From: Altererythrobacter lutimaris
GTDB taxonomy: Bacteria; Pseudomonadota; Alphaproteobacteria; Sphingomonadales; Sphingomonadaceae
Reading direction: 5' to 3'
Assembly: GCF_013371495.1 (NCBI RefSeq)
Contig: NZ_JABWTA010000001.1
Location: 62,001 to 126,000, forward strand
DNA: 64,000 bases
The translations under genes and the position numbers were made by a program. The notes under the pieces are model-generated. The model made no database searches. It saw only the letters and a list, made by a program, of their open reading frames with translations, and was not told where the DNA came from. This document shows, in pieces, positions 9,138 to 17,849 of the stretch; position 1 is the first letter of the stretch, and every line of letters starts with the position of its first letter.

Positions 9138-9320
9138 ATGAACACTCTTTGCAAGATGCATATCCATGACTGGGTCAGTCGCCCTGCGACGCATCGCGCT
9201 GATCGACTTATCCGTAAGTGCCGCCGTTGTGGGAAAGTGAAAGTCATCCGGCTCAACGTCCCGCAAGGCTCGCATCAGCCGGCAAGTCGCTCTTCCTATC
9301 CTGCTGATTTGCCACGATAA
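9138..9320 (+). CDS. Small zinc-ribbon-like protein (possible)
   Basis: A 60-codon frame, basic, with a C-x2-H-x-H then C-x2-C arrangement (C5, H8, H10, C28, C31), the look of small zinc-binding proteins with the pattern CKxxxHxW ... CxxCGK. It starts 105 bases upstream of, and divergent from, the flippase start. Its last 68 bases overlap the 3' end of the glycosyltransferase gene on the other strand. No good ribosome site is visible. The metal-ligand pattern favours a real gene, but this is tentative and no function is proposed. Confidence 0.42.
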   Translation: MNTLCKMHIHDWVSRPATHRADRLIRKCRRCGKVKVIRLNVPQGSHQPASRSSYPADLPR

Positions 9321-10521
9321 GCGGTTCGATTTCGCGTTTTTCAGCGATCCCGTTATCGCTTTCCGATCCCATTTTGCTGACCAGATGGCTCGCTGAGAGG
9401 CGCGCCAGGCCGCTGAGGCCGATAACGCCAGTGATGAGGTCCTTGGCTGACTGACGCATGGCTTTATCGTCATCACGCAATCGCCACAAAGTGCCGCGCA
9501 AAACCGTTTCCACGATCTCAGTTGCATTGCCGCCTTCCCCTTCGAGATTGCGCAAACGAGCGACAATTTCGTCTTCGAGAGCGCCGGGGAAACCGTGTTT
9601 GCCGCAGACTGCACGGCGACAAATGTCGCGCTCGACAGAGCCAATTGCGACTGTCGGGGCAAGGGCCGATGCCGCGCGCAGATCATTCACAGCATCGCTC
9701 CACATATCGTGGCGCGCCGACACGCAGGCGCGTTGCAGCAATGCTGCGCGTTTGCGCAAGCGCGGATCGGTATGCGTGAACATCGACTGGTAAAAGCTCA
9801 GAGGAATGATCTGGCGCTGGCGCTCAAAGATGCGGCGATCATAGTCCAGCCAGACCGATTCCGAACTGCCAGCCGCATGGCGAATGCTGGCCGGCCCGCG
9901 CGCGCCATCATGCTTGCGCTGATCGAAAGCAATGAAGTCGACATAACGGCAGCGCACTTGCGTCGCGAGCCGGACCGCCATGTCATAATCGAGCGAGCGC
10001 AGAAGCGTTTCGTCGAACGAACCAACTTTGGCATAGGCTTCACGTGTTGCCAGCGTTGCGTTCTGCATAACGAAAGAATCTTCCAGCACATGGCGCGCAA
10101 TGCTGCCTTTGGACAGGTCCGGCCAATAACCGGTGCCCATATCCCGTCGCTCGCCATCCACTTCGGCAAAGCGGGTGTAGCGCGCGAAGACCATGTCTGT
10201 ATTCGGCTTGTTGATCGCAGCAACCATCAGCCGCACACAGCCTTCGCGCAGCAGATCGTCATCATCACAAATCCAGATGAACTTGCCTTGCGCTTCGCTG
10301 AGCCCTCGATTGAGCGCGACAGCCTTGCCGCTGTTTTCTTGGGCAATGATCCGGTGGTCCCCGGTGACACGCTTCAAAACCTCAGGCGTGTCATCGTTCG
10401 AGCCGTCGTCGATCAGGATCAGCTCATCGTCTGCAGACATCTGCGATGTCACGGACGCAATCGACTCTTCAATCAGATGCGCTCTGTTGAAAGTCGGCAT
10501 GAGGAAACTGATGCGCGTCAT
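9253..10521 (-). CDS. Glycosyltransferase family 2
   Basis: A 422-residue cytoplasmic GT-A fold glycosyltransferase. The first 115 residues carry the catalytic domain: FLMPTFNRAHLIEESIASV, the nucleotide-binding DDGS at about 38-41, the SGKAVALNRG segment and the metal-binding acidic cluster DDDD at 86-89. About 200 C-terminal residues are not recognised and contain no membrane helix, so the protein is longer than a minimal GT2 enzyme. It is followed on the same strand by no other gene before the divergent region at 9033-9137. Likely adds a sugar to a lipid-linked polysaccharide precursor. Confidence 0.85.
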   Translation of the reverse strand: MTRISFLMPTFNRAHLIEESIASVTSQMSADDELILIDDGSNDDTPEVLKRVTGDHRIIAQENSGKAVALNRGLSEAQGKFIWICDDDDLLREGCVRLMVAAINKPNTDMVFARYTRFAEVDGERRDMGTGYWPDLSKGSIARHVLEDSFVMQNATLATREAYAKVGSFDETLLRSLDYDMAVRLATQVRCRYVDFIAFDQRKHDGARGPASIRHAAGSSESVWLDYDRRIFERQRQIIPLSFYQSMFTHTDPRLRKRAALLQRACVSARHDMWSDAVNDLRAASALAPTVAIGSVERDICRRAVCGKHGFPGALEDEIVARLRNLEGEGGNATEIVETVLRGTLWRLRDDDKAMRQSAKDLITGVIGLSGLARLSASHLVSKMGSESDNGIAEKREIEPLIVANQQDRKSDLPADASLAGR

Positions 10522-10567
10522 GGAAGCACTCTGGTCGATTGATCGGTTGGCAAGGCAATTGCGATGC

Positions 10568-11425
10568 TCATGGCAGCATCCCCAAGGCTTGCTCCATGGC
10601 CTTTATCTGACGATCGTTACCATCGCCCAAATAATTGTCGTCGCTTAGGGAAATACGGTTCTCGGTTGGCCATTCGACGATATCGAACCACGCCTTTGTG
10701 CGGCGATGCTGCCGTCCCGCTTTGCGTGCCATCCAGAAGAACCAGATATCATCGCCATTGGGGCAGAGCGCTTTGAACTGCGCTTCGTCCATGACATCGG
10801 GATGCAGCGAGCCAGGGGGATAGAGAATGCCGCCAACCCCGGTCGGAAACAGCCGGTCATTCGCTTTGCGCGGCAATTGCGCATCGGTTGCCAGTTCCCA
10901 GTCCGCATAGGTTGTGAGCTCGCCGTTTTCGCCCACTTCAGCCATGTGAGCGCGCGTGCCGATCACGTCCTCAGGGTATTTTTTCGCAGTTTCGACCAGC
11001 CCGGTGAGCCATTCCGGCGGATAATAGACATCATCGTCAGCCGTCACGAAAGTTGCGCCCGGCCGCTCTGCCAGCGCCGGGATTAGCTTCTTGTAGCTGC
11101 GCGTGTCATCGCACCCGCGAATCTCAAGGCCATGATCCTTCAGTGCCAACACGTCTGCCGGAAGGTGCTCGATGTCGTCATGAGCAAGCCACAGCATCAC
11201 GCCATCGGCCCGCGTTTCCTGATCGAGCAGGCTTTTCAATGTCTTGCCGAGCATAGCAAAGCGCGGCGGAAACGAGGTTAGCGTTACGATCAACGGCGTT
11301 CCAAGGCCGTGCGGCTGCTTGTCAGAAATGCGCGGGAAAGAGGCGACAGCACGCTCTGCGGCGGCCTCCAGCCAGCGCTGACGCAGACTGCGGTAAAGCA
11401 GTTTCAAGCGATAGGTCCCGCGCAT
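10568..11425 (-). CDS. Glycosyltransferase-like protein (GT-A fold)
   Basis: A 285-residue protein with the GT-A features of a family that differs from classic GT2: a strand-helix start VTLTSFPPRF...TLKSLL and a DDD metal-binding cluster at residues 130-132 (TADDDVYYPPEWL). A conserved-looking DDIWFFWMA segment near residue 220 resembles the acid-rich acceptor loop of capsular polysaccharide synthases. No membrane helix. The ATG overlaps the stop of the upstream sulfotransferase gene (TGATG), so the pair is probably co-translated. Donor and acceptor are unknown. Confidence 0.78.
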   Translation of the reverse strand: MRGTYRLKLLYRSLRQRWLEAAAERAVASFPRISDKQPHGLGTPLIVTLTSFPPRFAMLGKTLKSLLDQETRADGVMLWLAHDDIEHLPADVLALKDHGLEIRGCDDTRSYKKLIPALAERPGATFVTADDDVYYPPEWLTGLVETAKKYPEDVIGTRAHMAEVGENGELTTYADWELATDAQLPRKANDRLFPTGVGGILYPPGSLHPDVMDEAQFKALCPNGDDIWFFWMARKAGRQHRRTKAWFDIVEWPTENRISLSDDNYLGDGNDRQIKAMEQALGMLP

Positions 11426-12570
11426 CAGCCTTGCTCGCGATAATTGATCGAGTTGGCCATCGCTTCTTCGCGTTTCTTGACCGCGAGCCAGCGTGCGGTT
11501 TTCTTCAGCTGCCGCTTCGCAAACCGCCGGCCAAGCGCCAGCCTTGCCAGTTTGGCTGGACTGCGGAAGCGGTAATAACGCGGGTGATCAAACACGTGGT
11601 GCGCATCGGCAACGTCGCCAGCCTCCAGCCAGCGGACCTGATAGCTCGCATCGCGCAGCAGGAACGGTTCGAACTGCTCGACGAAACTTGGCGAAAGTCC
11701 GAAAGCAGGCACAGTGCGCAAAGGCGCCGCGCCGCCTTCATAGCCAAAGTGCTGGAGCCATTCGTGGCAGATCAGGCTGATACCTGCAGCCATGTCTTCA
11801 TCGAGCGTGTTTTTCCAAGCATAGACGCGCGAGGCATCGAGTTTGTCCGAGACCTGCGCTTTCCAGCTCTCGCCATCGGACGACACATCTTCTGCCGCGT
11901 CCTGAAAACGCAGCATGGCCGGGTCGAATGCGATACCAAGCTTCGCGCAAAGGGTGTTCAATTCCGTTTCCGGCGCAGCCATCAGATCTTCGTAACGGAT
12001 GGTTGCAACAAGCGGGTCTGTCGCGAGGATCGGCTCGCCTGCATCCTGCCATTCGCGCCAGATATAGGCGTTTGCGAGCGGCGAATTGCTGAAAGTCGGA
12101 AGCTTGCAGGTCGAGACCACACTGTCGCGCGGGTCACGCACAATGCGGATGATCCGGGCTTCAGGCCAAAGCTCACGGATCTGCGCAAGATTGCAGATGT
12201 GGTTGGGTGTCTTCTCTACCCAACCGTTTTTCCCGCGCGCTTTCGCAAACGGCATTGTGAGCGCTTCCAGCATAGCGGCAACCGACGGCTCGCGCTGCGA
12301 CAGAAAAGCGCGGACTTTCTCTGCGTCGGTTCCAAACAGCTCAAGCACAGACTGATCTGCCAATGTCAGGCTTGCCAAGGTCGAAACCGCTTTGTCCGGC
12401 CATGTTCCAGCATTGGTTGCGGCTTCCAGCATTTCGCCATTGAGCTTGGAGAAAAACTGCGTTTCTGGCCCCGCGGCATAATCGGGATGCGCCCCAAACA
12501 TCGCGGCGAGCAAAGTTGTGCCTGAACGCGGTGCACCAACGATAAAGACTGGAGGAGGAGAGACTGCCAT
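11425..12570 (-). CDS. Sulfotransferase family protein
   Basis: A 381-residue protein with both PAPS-binding motifs: the 5'-phosphosulfate loop GAPRSGTT at residues 12-19 and the 3'-phosphate motif RIVRDPRDSVVS around 142-153. The WVEKTPNH segment at about residue 117 is typical of the Sulfotransfer_3 family. It probably transfers sulfate from PAPS to a hydroxyl on the polysaccharide or a lipid. Sulfated surface polymers are common in marine bacteria, so this is consistent with a marine sphingomonad. It lies in the minus-strand operon between a polymerase-like gene and two glycosyltransferases. Confidence 0.87.
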   Translation of the reverse strand: MAVSPPPVFIVGAPRSGTTLLAAMFGAHPDYAAGPETQFFSKLNGEMLEAATNAGTWPDKAVSTLASLTLADQSVLELFGTDAEKVRAFLSQREPSVAAMLEALTMPFAKARGKNGWVEKTPNHICNLAQIRELWPEARIIRIVRDPRDSVVSTCKLPTFSNSPLANAYIWREWQDAGEPILATDPLVATIRYEDLMAAPETELNTLCAKLGIAFDPAMLRFQDAAEDVSSDGESWKAQVSDKLDASRVYAWKNTLDEDMAAGISLICHEWLQHFGYEGGAAPLRTVPAFGLSPSFVEQFEPFLLRDASYQVRWLEAGDVADAHHVFDHPRYYRFRSPAKLARLALGRRFAKRQLKKTARWLAVKKREEAMANSINYREQG

Positions 12571-12598
12571 GGAGTGTGCGAAACCCTGAATCGCGCGA

Positions 12599-13912
12599 TC
12601 AGCTTACGCTGCGCGATTTGCTGTAAGCGAGCATTTCGGCTTTCTCGTCTGCACTAAGCGGCAGATCATCTTTGGCAAAGCCGAGCGTTAGCGCCGCATA
12701 AGTCAAGATGGTCTCTGCGTATATCTGTCCCAGACCGATGCTTTCGAAATAGGTCCGCAGCGTTGCATAGACGAGCCATGCGCAAAAGAAGATGCGTGTG
12801 GGATCAGGCCTGACCATCGTGCGCCAGATCAGCGCTCCGGCAGACACGGCAGCGATCACGCTGAATAGCGTGAAGCCCACCCAGCCCAGCGAAACAAGCA
12901 GCTCTTTGGCTGTGTTGTGAAAATTGAACCCGGTGCGGTTGAAGACACCGAAGTCCCGCCAGATTGCCTCGGCATCGAAATTGCCCGGTACCCAGAATGC
13001 AGCAAAGCCCTGGCCCAAGAACGGTCGCTGCGCAATAAGCTGGTCGGCTTTGAGCCAAAGCTCCACGCGACCTGTAAGGCCGGCGTCCTTGCCCGAGCCG
13101 GTGATGACGAATTCGAACAGGATCGGGAGCCAAAGCTCGACTGAAATGGCCGCGGCGAAGACCATCACGCTGATGGCGATGAGGATCGAAGCGCGTGCCT
13201 GACGCGGCAAACGCTGCGATGTGATCCACATCATCGAGCAGATAATTGCAGCGCCTCCCCCGATAAGAGCACCGGCTGAAAGTGCCTTGTAAAGCGAGTA
13301 CAGAGCGACCGGCATCAACAGGACGGAGACCGCAAGCAATGGGAATGAGCGGATCCGCTGCGCCAATGACATGCAAGCCAGCGAAAGCAGGATTGCAATG
13401 GCAGAGGAGCTTCCAGCCATGTTCTTGCTCGGCGCAATTCCGATAAAGGCGACTTCATTGGTGTTGTAGCCGACGCGCCGCTCGTCTCCTATGGCGAGCC
13501 CGGTCATCAGGAAAGCCAAATAGGCCAACATGACGCCGACCAACACAGCCCGGCGGTCAAGGCAAGTCGCCATGAGCACACCGGATGCGACGGTCATGCC
13601 GAACAGGATGCCGTAGCGCATGGTTGCACTGGGCTGTACCGACCATATGTAGGATGCCAGCGCGAAGATCGGGATCAGTAGGATCGGCCAACTTCGCGCA
13701 ATGGCAGAAGGCAGCTTCTCCATCCGCAACCATGCCGTCAGCACGACCGAGCCAAAGACGAGAATAACCGATAATGGCCCGAGCTTGCTGTTGAACAGAC
13801 ACGCAAAAATAGGAAGAGCGGCCAGCAGCGCGTCGACTATCAACGCACCTTGACCGCTCTTGAGGTCATTCAGATAGACAGCGTTGGGCTGGCGGCTGAC
13901 GACCTGCTCCAT
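12599..13912 (-). CDS. O-antigen ligase/polymerase family membrane protein (Wzy/WaaL-like)
   Basis: A 437-residue polytopic membrane protein with about 11 hydrophobic helices and a larger loop around residues 280-330 containing TGRVELWLKADQLIAQRPFLGQGFAAFW. The T/S-G-R-x2-LW...P-x-G-x-G pattern is the Wzy_C/O-antigen ligase signature. Polymerase and ligase cannot be separated by sequence. Next to a Wza-like lipoprotein gene (27 bases downstream of it on the minus strand), a polymerase role in a Wzx/Wzy pathway is the better guess. Residues 1-20 are cytoplasmic and unremarkable. Confidence 0.83.
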   Translation of the reverse strand: MEQVVSRQPNAVYLNDLKSGQGALIVDALLAALPIFACLFNSKLGPLSVILVFGSVVLTAWLRMEKLPSAIARSWPILLIPIFALASYIWSVQPSATMRYGILFGMTVASGVLMATCLDRRAVLVGVMLAYLAFLMTGLAIGDERRVGYNTNEVAFIGIAPSKNMAGSSSAIAILLSLACMSLAQRIRSFPLLAVSVLLMPVALYSLYKALSAGALIGGGAAIICSMMWITSQRLPRQARASILIAISVMVFAAAISVELWLPILFEFVITGSGKDAGLTGRVELWLKADQLIAQRPFLGQGFAAFWVPGNFDAEAIWRDFGVFNRTGFNFHNTAKELLVSLGWVGFTLFSVIAAVSAGALIWRTMVRPDPTRIFFCAWLVYATLRTYFESIGLGQIYAETILTYAALTLGFAKDDLPLSADEKAEMLAYSKSRSVS

Positions 13913-13939
13913 GATGGTGTGGTTACCTTCTTGAGAAGC

Positions 13940-14524
13940 TTAGAGGAAGCGCTCACCGATACGCACAGTGTCACCTGGGAGGATCCAGACCGGCTGATCG
14001 GGCTTGAGAATGTAAGTGCGCTCTTCAGTCTCTCCGGCGCGGCGGATGAAGACTTTGTTCTTGTCAGCGCGGTAGGAATAGCCACCGGCCAGAGCAATTG
14101 CTTGCGTAGCGGTCAGATTGGCGCGGTAAGCGAACTCGCCCGAGCTCGTGACTTCGCCAAGAATGTAGAACGGACGATAGTTCAAGACTTCCATGCTGAC
14201 GCGCGGGTCGTTGAGATATCCGCTGGCGAGACGGTCTGTCAGAAGCTTGGCTGATTCTTCAACCGTCTTGCCTTCAACCGGGATCGCTCCGAGAAGCGGA
14301 AACGCGATATCGCCAACGGATGTGACAACATACTCATTGCTGAGCGCGTCTTCACCAAACACAGTGACTTTCAAGCGGTCACCGGCGCCAATCCGATAGG
14401 ATGGTGCATCCATTGATGCATCGGCGATAGGCGGTGTTCCTGATGCGCAGGCACTCAAACCCAGCAGCATGGCACCCAGAAGTGCGAACATTTGCGATAT
14501 GCGTAGCATGACGATTTTCCCCAT
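13940..14524 (-). CDS. Polysaccharide export outer-membrane lipoprotein (Wza-like, short form)
   Basis: A 194-residue exported lipoprotein. The signal peptide ends in a lipobox LSAC at residues 23-26, so Cys26 would be lipidated. The mature part has the Poly_export domain start YRIGAGDRLKVTVFGE and a following SLBB-type segment (RPFYILGEV...A-L-ALAGGYSYRAD). It is half the length of E. coli Wza and lacks its C-terminal helix, as is usual for the short forms in sphingomonads. The start may be the ATG five codons in (14509). It would form the periplasmic/outer-membrane channel partner of the tyrosine kinase at 21377, which lies 7 kb away on the other strand. Confidence 0.88.
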   Translation of the reverse strand: MGKIVMLRISQMFALLGAMLLGLSACASGTPPIADASMDAPSYRIGAGDRLKVTVFGEDALSNEYVVTSVGDIAFPLLGAIPVEGKTVEESAKLLTDRLASGYLNDPRVSMEVLNYRPFYILGEVTSSGEFAYRANLTATQAIALAGGYSYRADKNKVFIRRAGETEERTYILKPDQPVWILPGDTVRIGERFL

Positions 14525-14740
14525 TGTGAGCGCGATGAAACGCTCAATTATCCGGCAATTTCAAACATATTAGCCGACCCGTCATCCAGCCCCTGTCGAG
14601 CTTTTTGTCGGTTGAAGACTATCCTTAGTTAGCCGGTGAGGCAACCGCATCGCTCTTGCAGGCGCTGCCCCATAGAAGGACAGGTTTTTCAAACACCTTT
14701 AATGTGCCGAAAACAGCTAACCGAGCTTCAGGATCAGATC

Positions 14741-15664
14741 CTAGCTGCCTGCGAATCGCTTGAGCCGCGCTTTAATCGGCATGGCGAAATGACGGATACT
14801 GGCGGGTTCGCGCAGGACTTCGCCCATTGCCGCTAAGGGTTTGCCAGCTTTGAGCGCTTCGATCGCAAGGGTGAAAGCAACCGCTTGGCGCATGGCATTC
14901 TGGCGCGTGCGAAAAGCTGGACTCTCCAGCCCGGCGTCCTTGACGTCTAATTCCAGCGTCTTCGCGCGCTCACCCATAGCCGCAGCATGCTTTGGCGAGA
15001 GCCGGTGCGAGATCGATTGCTCGTGCTTGCGGTAGAGATAGCCCGCCTCCGGTGCGACATAATACCGCCCACCTTCCATCAACAGCCGGATGATCAGATC
15101 ATCGTCTTCGGCAACGCGCAGTTTTTCGTCGTAGCGAATGCCGGTTTCCTCGATCAGTGCGCGCGCAATCATGGGCTTGAGGAAGCCTGGATTGGGGGCA
15201 GGGCCGTACATTGCGCTGTCTTCAAAATAGCGGTCCAGCGTTACTAAAGTGTCCGGCAAATTTGATCCAACCAGAAAAGCGGTCGTCTCCATGCCTTCGC
15301 CAAACAGATGCAGATCGTCCGCGACCATATTGGCTCCGCGCGCTTTGGCCGCCGCGATCAGCCTTTCGCTGCGCTCGGGCACAAGCAAATCATCGCTGTC
15401 AAGGACGGCGTACCAATCGCCACGCATGTTCTCCAAGGCGATATTGCGCGCGCCGCCAGGCCCGCGATTGGACGGCGTACGAAAGAATCTTACCCGTTCG
15501 TCAACCTCGGCCAAGCGCTGCGCTAAAGCATCGCTGCCGTCAGTGCTGCCGTCATCCACGATGATGACTTCGCAAGCTATTCCGACTTGCGAGAGGGCCG
15601 AATTAACGCATTCTTCAAGGTATTTGCCCGAGTTGAAGCTAGCGACGGCAAAAGTCACATCCAT
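14741..15664 (-). CDS. Glycosyltransferase family 2
   Basis: A GT2 enzyme of 307 residues when started at the ATG at 15664 (MDVTFAVASFNSGKYLEECV). A GAGG ribosome site precedes that ATG by about ten bases, while upstream in-frame starts only add a non-conserved leader. The nucleotide-binding DDGSTDGSD and the metal motif in VLDSDDLLVP are present. The C-terminal half includes RVAEDDDLIIRLL, the conserved acceptor-side ED motif. The protein resembles the one at 20136 (LGEDFVLYAQAL). Divergent from the metallophosphoesterase gene, with a 115-base shared upstream region. Confidence 0.86.
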   Translation of the reverse strand: MDVTFAVASFNSGKYLEECVNSALSQVGIACEVIIVDDGSTDGSDALAQRLAEVDERVRFFRTPSNRGPGGARNIALENMRGDWYAVLDSDDLLVPERSERLIAAAKARGANMVADDLHLFGEGMETTAFLVGSNLPDTLVTLDRYFEDSAMYGPAPNPGFLKPMIARALIEETGIRYDEKLRVAEDDDLIIRLLMEGGRYYVAPEAGYLYRKHEQSISHRLSPKHAAAMGERAKTLELDVKDAGLESPAFRTRQNAMRQAVAFTLAIEALKAGKPLAAMGEVLREPASIRHFAMPIKARLKRFAGS

Positions 15665-15779
15665 TCGGGAACTACCTCGTAATTTCATGACTCTTTCTCT
15701 ACCTATAGAAGCATCAGGAGCAAGCTCGGACATTCGGGCTGGATCTGGCATAGGTAGAAAGAAAATCGGCAAAAGTTTG

Positions 15780-16550
15780 ATGGATTTCTGGAAACGTCAC
15801 CCGCACACGGCTGCGGGCGAGCGTCTCTATGCCATCGGCGATATTCATGGCCGGGCCGATCTTCTTGAGCAGATGCTGGCTGCGATCTGGGACGATATGG
15901 CGCGTACCGAGGATGGCCGGACCGCGCGCATCCTGTTCCTTGGCGACCTCATCGACCGCGGGCCGGATAGCAAGACAGTCTTGTCACTGGTGCTCGATTT
16001 AACGCGCACGCAGAATGCGATTTGCCTGCTGGGTAATCACGAGCAATTATTAATGAGCGCGCTGATGGGCGACAAGGCTGCGCTTAAGGGCTGGCTGAAG
16101 CTCGGAGGCTGGGAAACGCTTAGGTCTTACAGCGATGCGAAGCGAAAGAAGAAAGAGAGCGACAAGGAATATGCGATGCGTTTGGCTGAAGCCATTCCGC
16201 AGCAGCATATTGAATTTCTTGAGAACCTGCCGACGTCCTATCGCTCTGGCACGTACTTTTTTGCCCATGCCGGTGTGCGCCCTGGCGTGAAGCTGAAAAA
16301 GCAGGACCCGCATGATTTGGTCTGGATCCGCAAACCGTTTCTGGAAACGCAGGAAGATTTCGGCGCGATCGTCGTACACGGCCATTCCATCGTCGACAAT
16401 GTGACCTTCTTCAACAATCGCATCGCGCTCGACACACAGGCCTGGAAGAGCGGCAAGCTCTCTTGCATCAGGCTGTCAGGGGAAGGGTGCTCTGTGATGT
16501 TCGCAAAGAAAAAGAGCGTGAAAACAATTCCGATTTGGTCGGAAGATTGA
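15780..16550 (+). CDS. Calcineurin-like metallophosphoesterase
   Basis: A 256-residue soluble phosphatase of the PPP/ApaH-like type with the full metal-binding set: GDIHGR at 20-25, GDLIDRG at 55-61, GNHE at 85-88, then FAHAG and VVHGHS further on. Enzymes of this set act as Ser/Thr phosphatases or dinucleoside-polyphosphate hydrolases. The open frame extends far upstream, but the first ATG consistent with the family start is at 15780. Located inside the polysaccharide region and convergent with the GT4 gene at 16554 with only 3 bases between. Its substrate in this setting is unknown. Confidence 0.87.
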   Translation: MDFWKRHPHTAAGERLYAIGDIHGRADLLEQMLAAIWDDMARTEDGRTARILFLGDLIDRGPDSKTVLSLVLDLTRTQNAICLLGNHEQLLMSALMGDKAALKGWLKLGGWETLRSYSDAKRKKKESDKEYAMRLAEAIPQQHIEFLENLPTSYRSGTYFFAHAGVRPGVKLKKQDPHDLVWIRKPFLETQEDFGAIVVHGHSIVDNVTFFNNRIALDTQAWKSGKLSCIRLSGEGCSVMFAKKKSVKTIPIWSED

Positions 16551-16553
16551 TCC

Positions 16554-17849
16554 TTATCGTGCCGAGATGGCGGCAAGCTTCGCTTTCAATTCCGCATGAA
16601 CGCTTTCGGCTGAGAAATGGGCCTGAGCGCAGGCAAGCGCTTTACCTGCCAGCTCCGCGCGCGCCTCTCTATCTTCCACAAGCGCGATAATTGCTTCGGC
16701 CATGGCTTGTGGATCATCATGGCTATGAACCACGTCGCGGCAGATATCTTCGACGCCTTGTAGAGTGACAGAGGTGGCGACCACAGCCTTGCCCTGGCCA
16801 AGCGCTTCGACGAGTTTGATTTTGAGGCCTGAGCCGAAGGTCAGTGGGGAGATCAGCACGCCCGCATCTGCGTAATGCGATGCCAGATCATCGACCAAGC
16901 CCAGAAAGCTGACATTGGGATAGGATGCAGTGTCGAACTTACGGCCGACGGTCCCGATGACGTACAACCGCGCTTGTGGTTTGGATGCGAGAACAATTGG
17001 CCAGACTTCTTCGCAGAACCAATTGAGGCCGACGGAGTTAGGCGCGGTATCGCTACCGATGAACAGCAGGCGGTTGTCATAGCCCGGTTGCGGCTCTGTG
17101 ACGATGCTTGCGGGCATGGCTGCGAGTACAGCATCAGCCTCTGGGCAGGCCTTTGCGACAAAATCGCGCTCTTCGGACTGAATGGTGATCACCATGTCTG
17201 CCCGCGAGAGCATGGCGACTTCTGCATCTTCACTTAGGACTGCGACCGAATCCGCCCCTTTGCCATCGCGCTGCGAAAACAGGTCGTGCATGATGACCGC
17301 TTTAGCGGTGCCCACCGGCACATTGGCGAACGCATCTGTCGCGAAGACATAGTCCGAAACGACTAGCTTCAACCGATCGCATGCTTGCTGCGCAAAATGC
17401 TCGACGAATTGATGCTCTTGGCGCTGCCAGGGAAGCGCGATCGAATAGGGGCGGGGGCGGTCTTTGAGAAAAGCCTTGTCGCCAAACAGCTTGCGCAGAA
17501 CGAGCTTGAGCCCGCCCGTGACAAACCCTGACCAAACGGCTGGCGAAAGCGAGACAGCCGCGCCGCCGATGCGCTCCATTCCCAATATTTCATGGCGCGC
17601 AAACACATTGAGCTCATCGCTAAAACGCAGCACAGGTGTCCGGCCCGGCAAGTCAGCGCTCGGCTGTATCAGCCAGACATCGAAGCCGCTGTCTCTGATG
17701 GATCGGGCCAGCGCGAGCACGTAGGCAGAGCTGCCATTATTGGATGCAACGATCCTTTGCTTGCTGACCAGCAGAGCGACGGGCCGCGCCTCAGATCCAG
17801 CGCTATTTGGTACATTCGCCGCGGCCATATCAGCTGGCAGGGCTGCCAT
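16554..17849 (-). CDS. Glycosyltransferase, GT4/GT-B type
   Basis: A 431-residue GT-B fold glycosyltransferase. The C-terminal domain carries RLLFIGSDTAPNSVGLNWF, then GVLISPLTFGSGLKIKLVEALGQGKAVVATSV, the Glyco_trans_1_4 donor-site pattern in which the E of KLVEAL contacts the sugar nucleotide. The N-terminal half contains a Rossmann acceptor domain starting at VALLVSKQ. The 5' end overlaps the neighbouring GT2 gene by 20 bases. Probably one of several enzymes building the repeat unit. Confidence 0.85.
   Translation of the reverse strand: MAALPADMAAANVPNSAGSEARPVALLVSKQRIVASNNGSSAYVLALARSIRDSGFDVWLIQPSADLPGRTPVLRFSDELNVFARHEILGMERIGGAAVSLSPAVWSGFVTGGLKLVLRKLFGDKAFLKDRPRPYSIALPWQRQEHQFVEHFAQQACDRLKLVVSDYVFATDAFANVPVGTAKAVIMHDLFSQRDGKGADSVAVLSEDAEVAMLSRADMVITIQSEERDFVAKACPEADAVLAAMPASIVTEPQPGYDNRLLFIGSDTAPNSVGLNWFCEEVWPIVLASKPQARLYVIGTVGRKFDTASYPNVSFLGLVDDLASHYADAGVLISPLTFGSGLKIKLVEALGQGKAVVATSVTLQGVEDICRDVVHSHDDPQAMAEAIIALVEDREARAELAGKALACAQAHFSAESVHAELKAKLAAISAR

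Noticed and set aside
11431..12525. A 364-codon + strand frame opposite the sulfotransferase gene
   Set aside because: No domain, cysteine- and arginine-rich composition, and the opposite strand carries both PAPS motifs.
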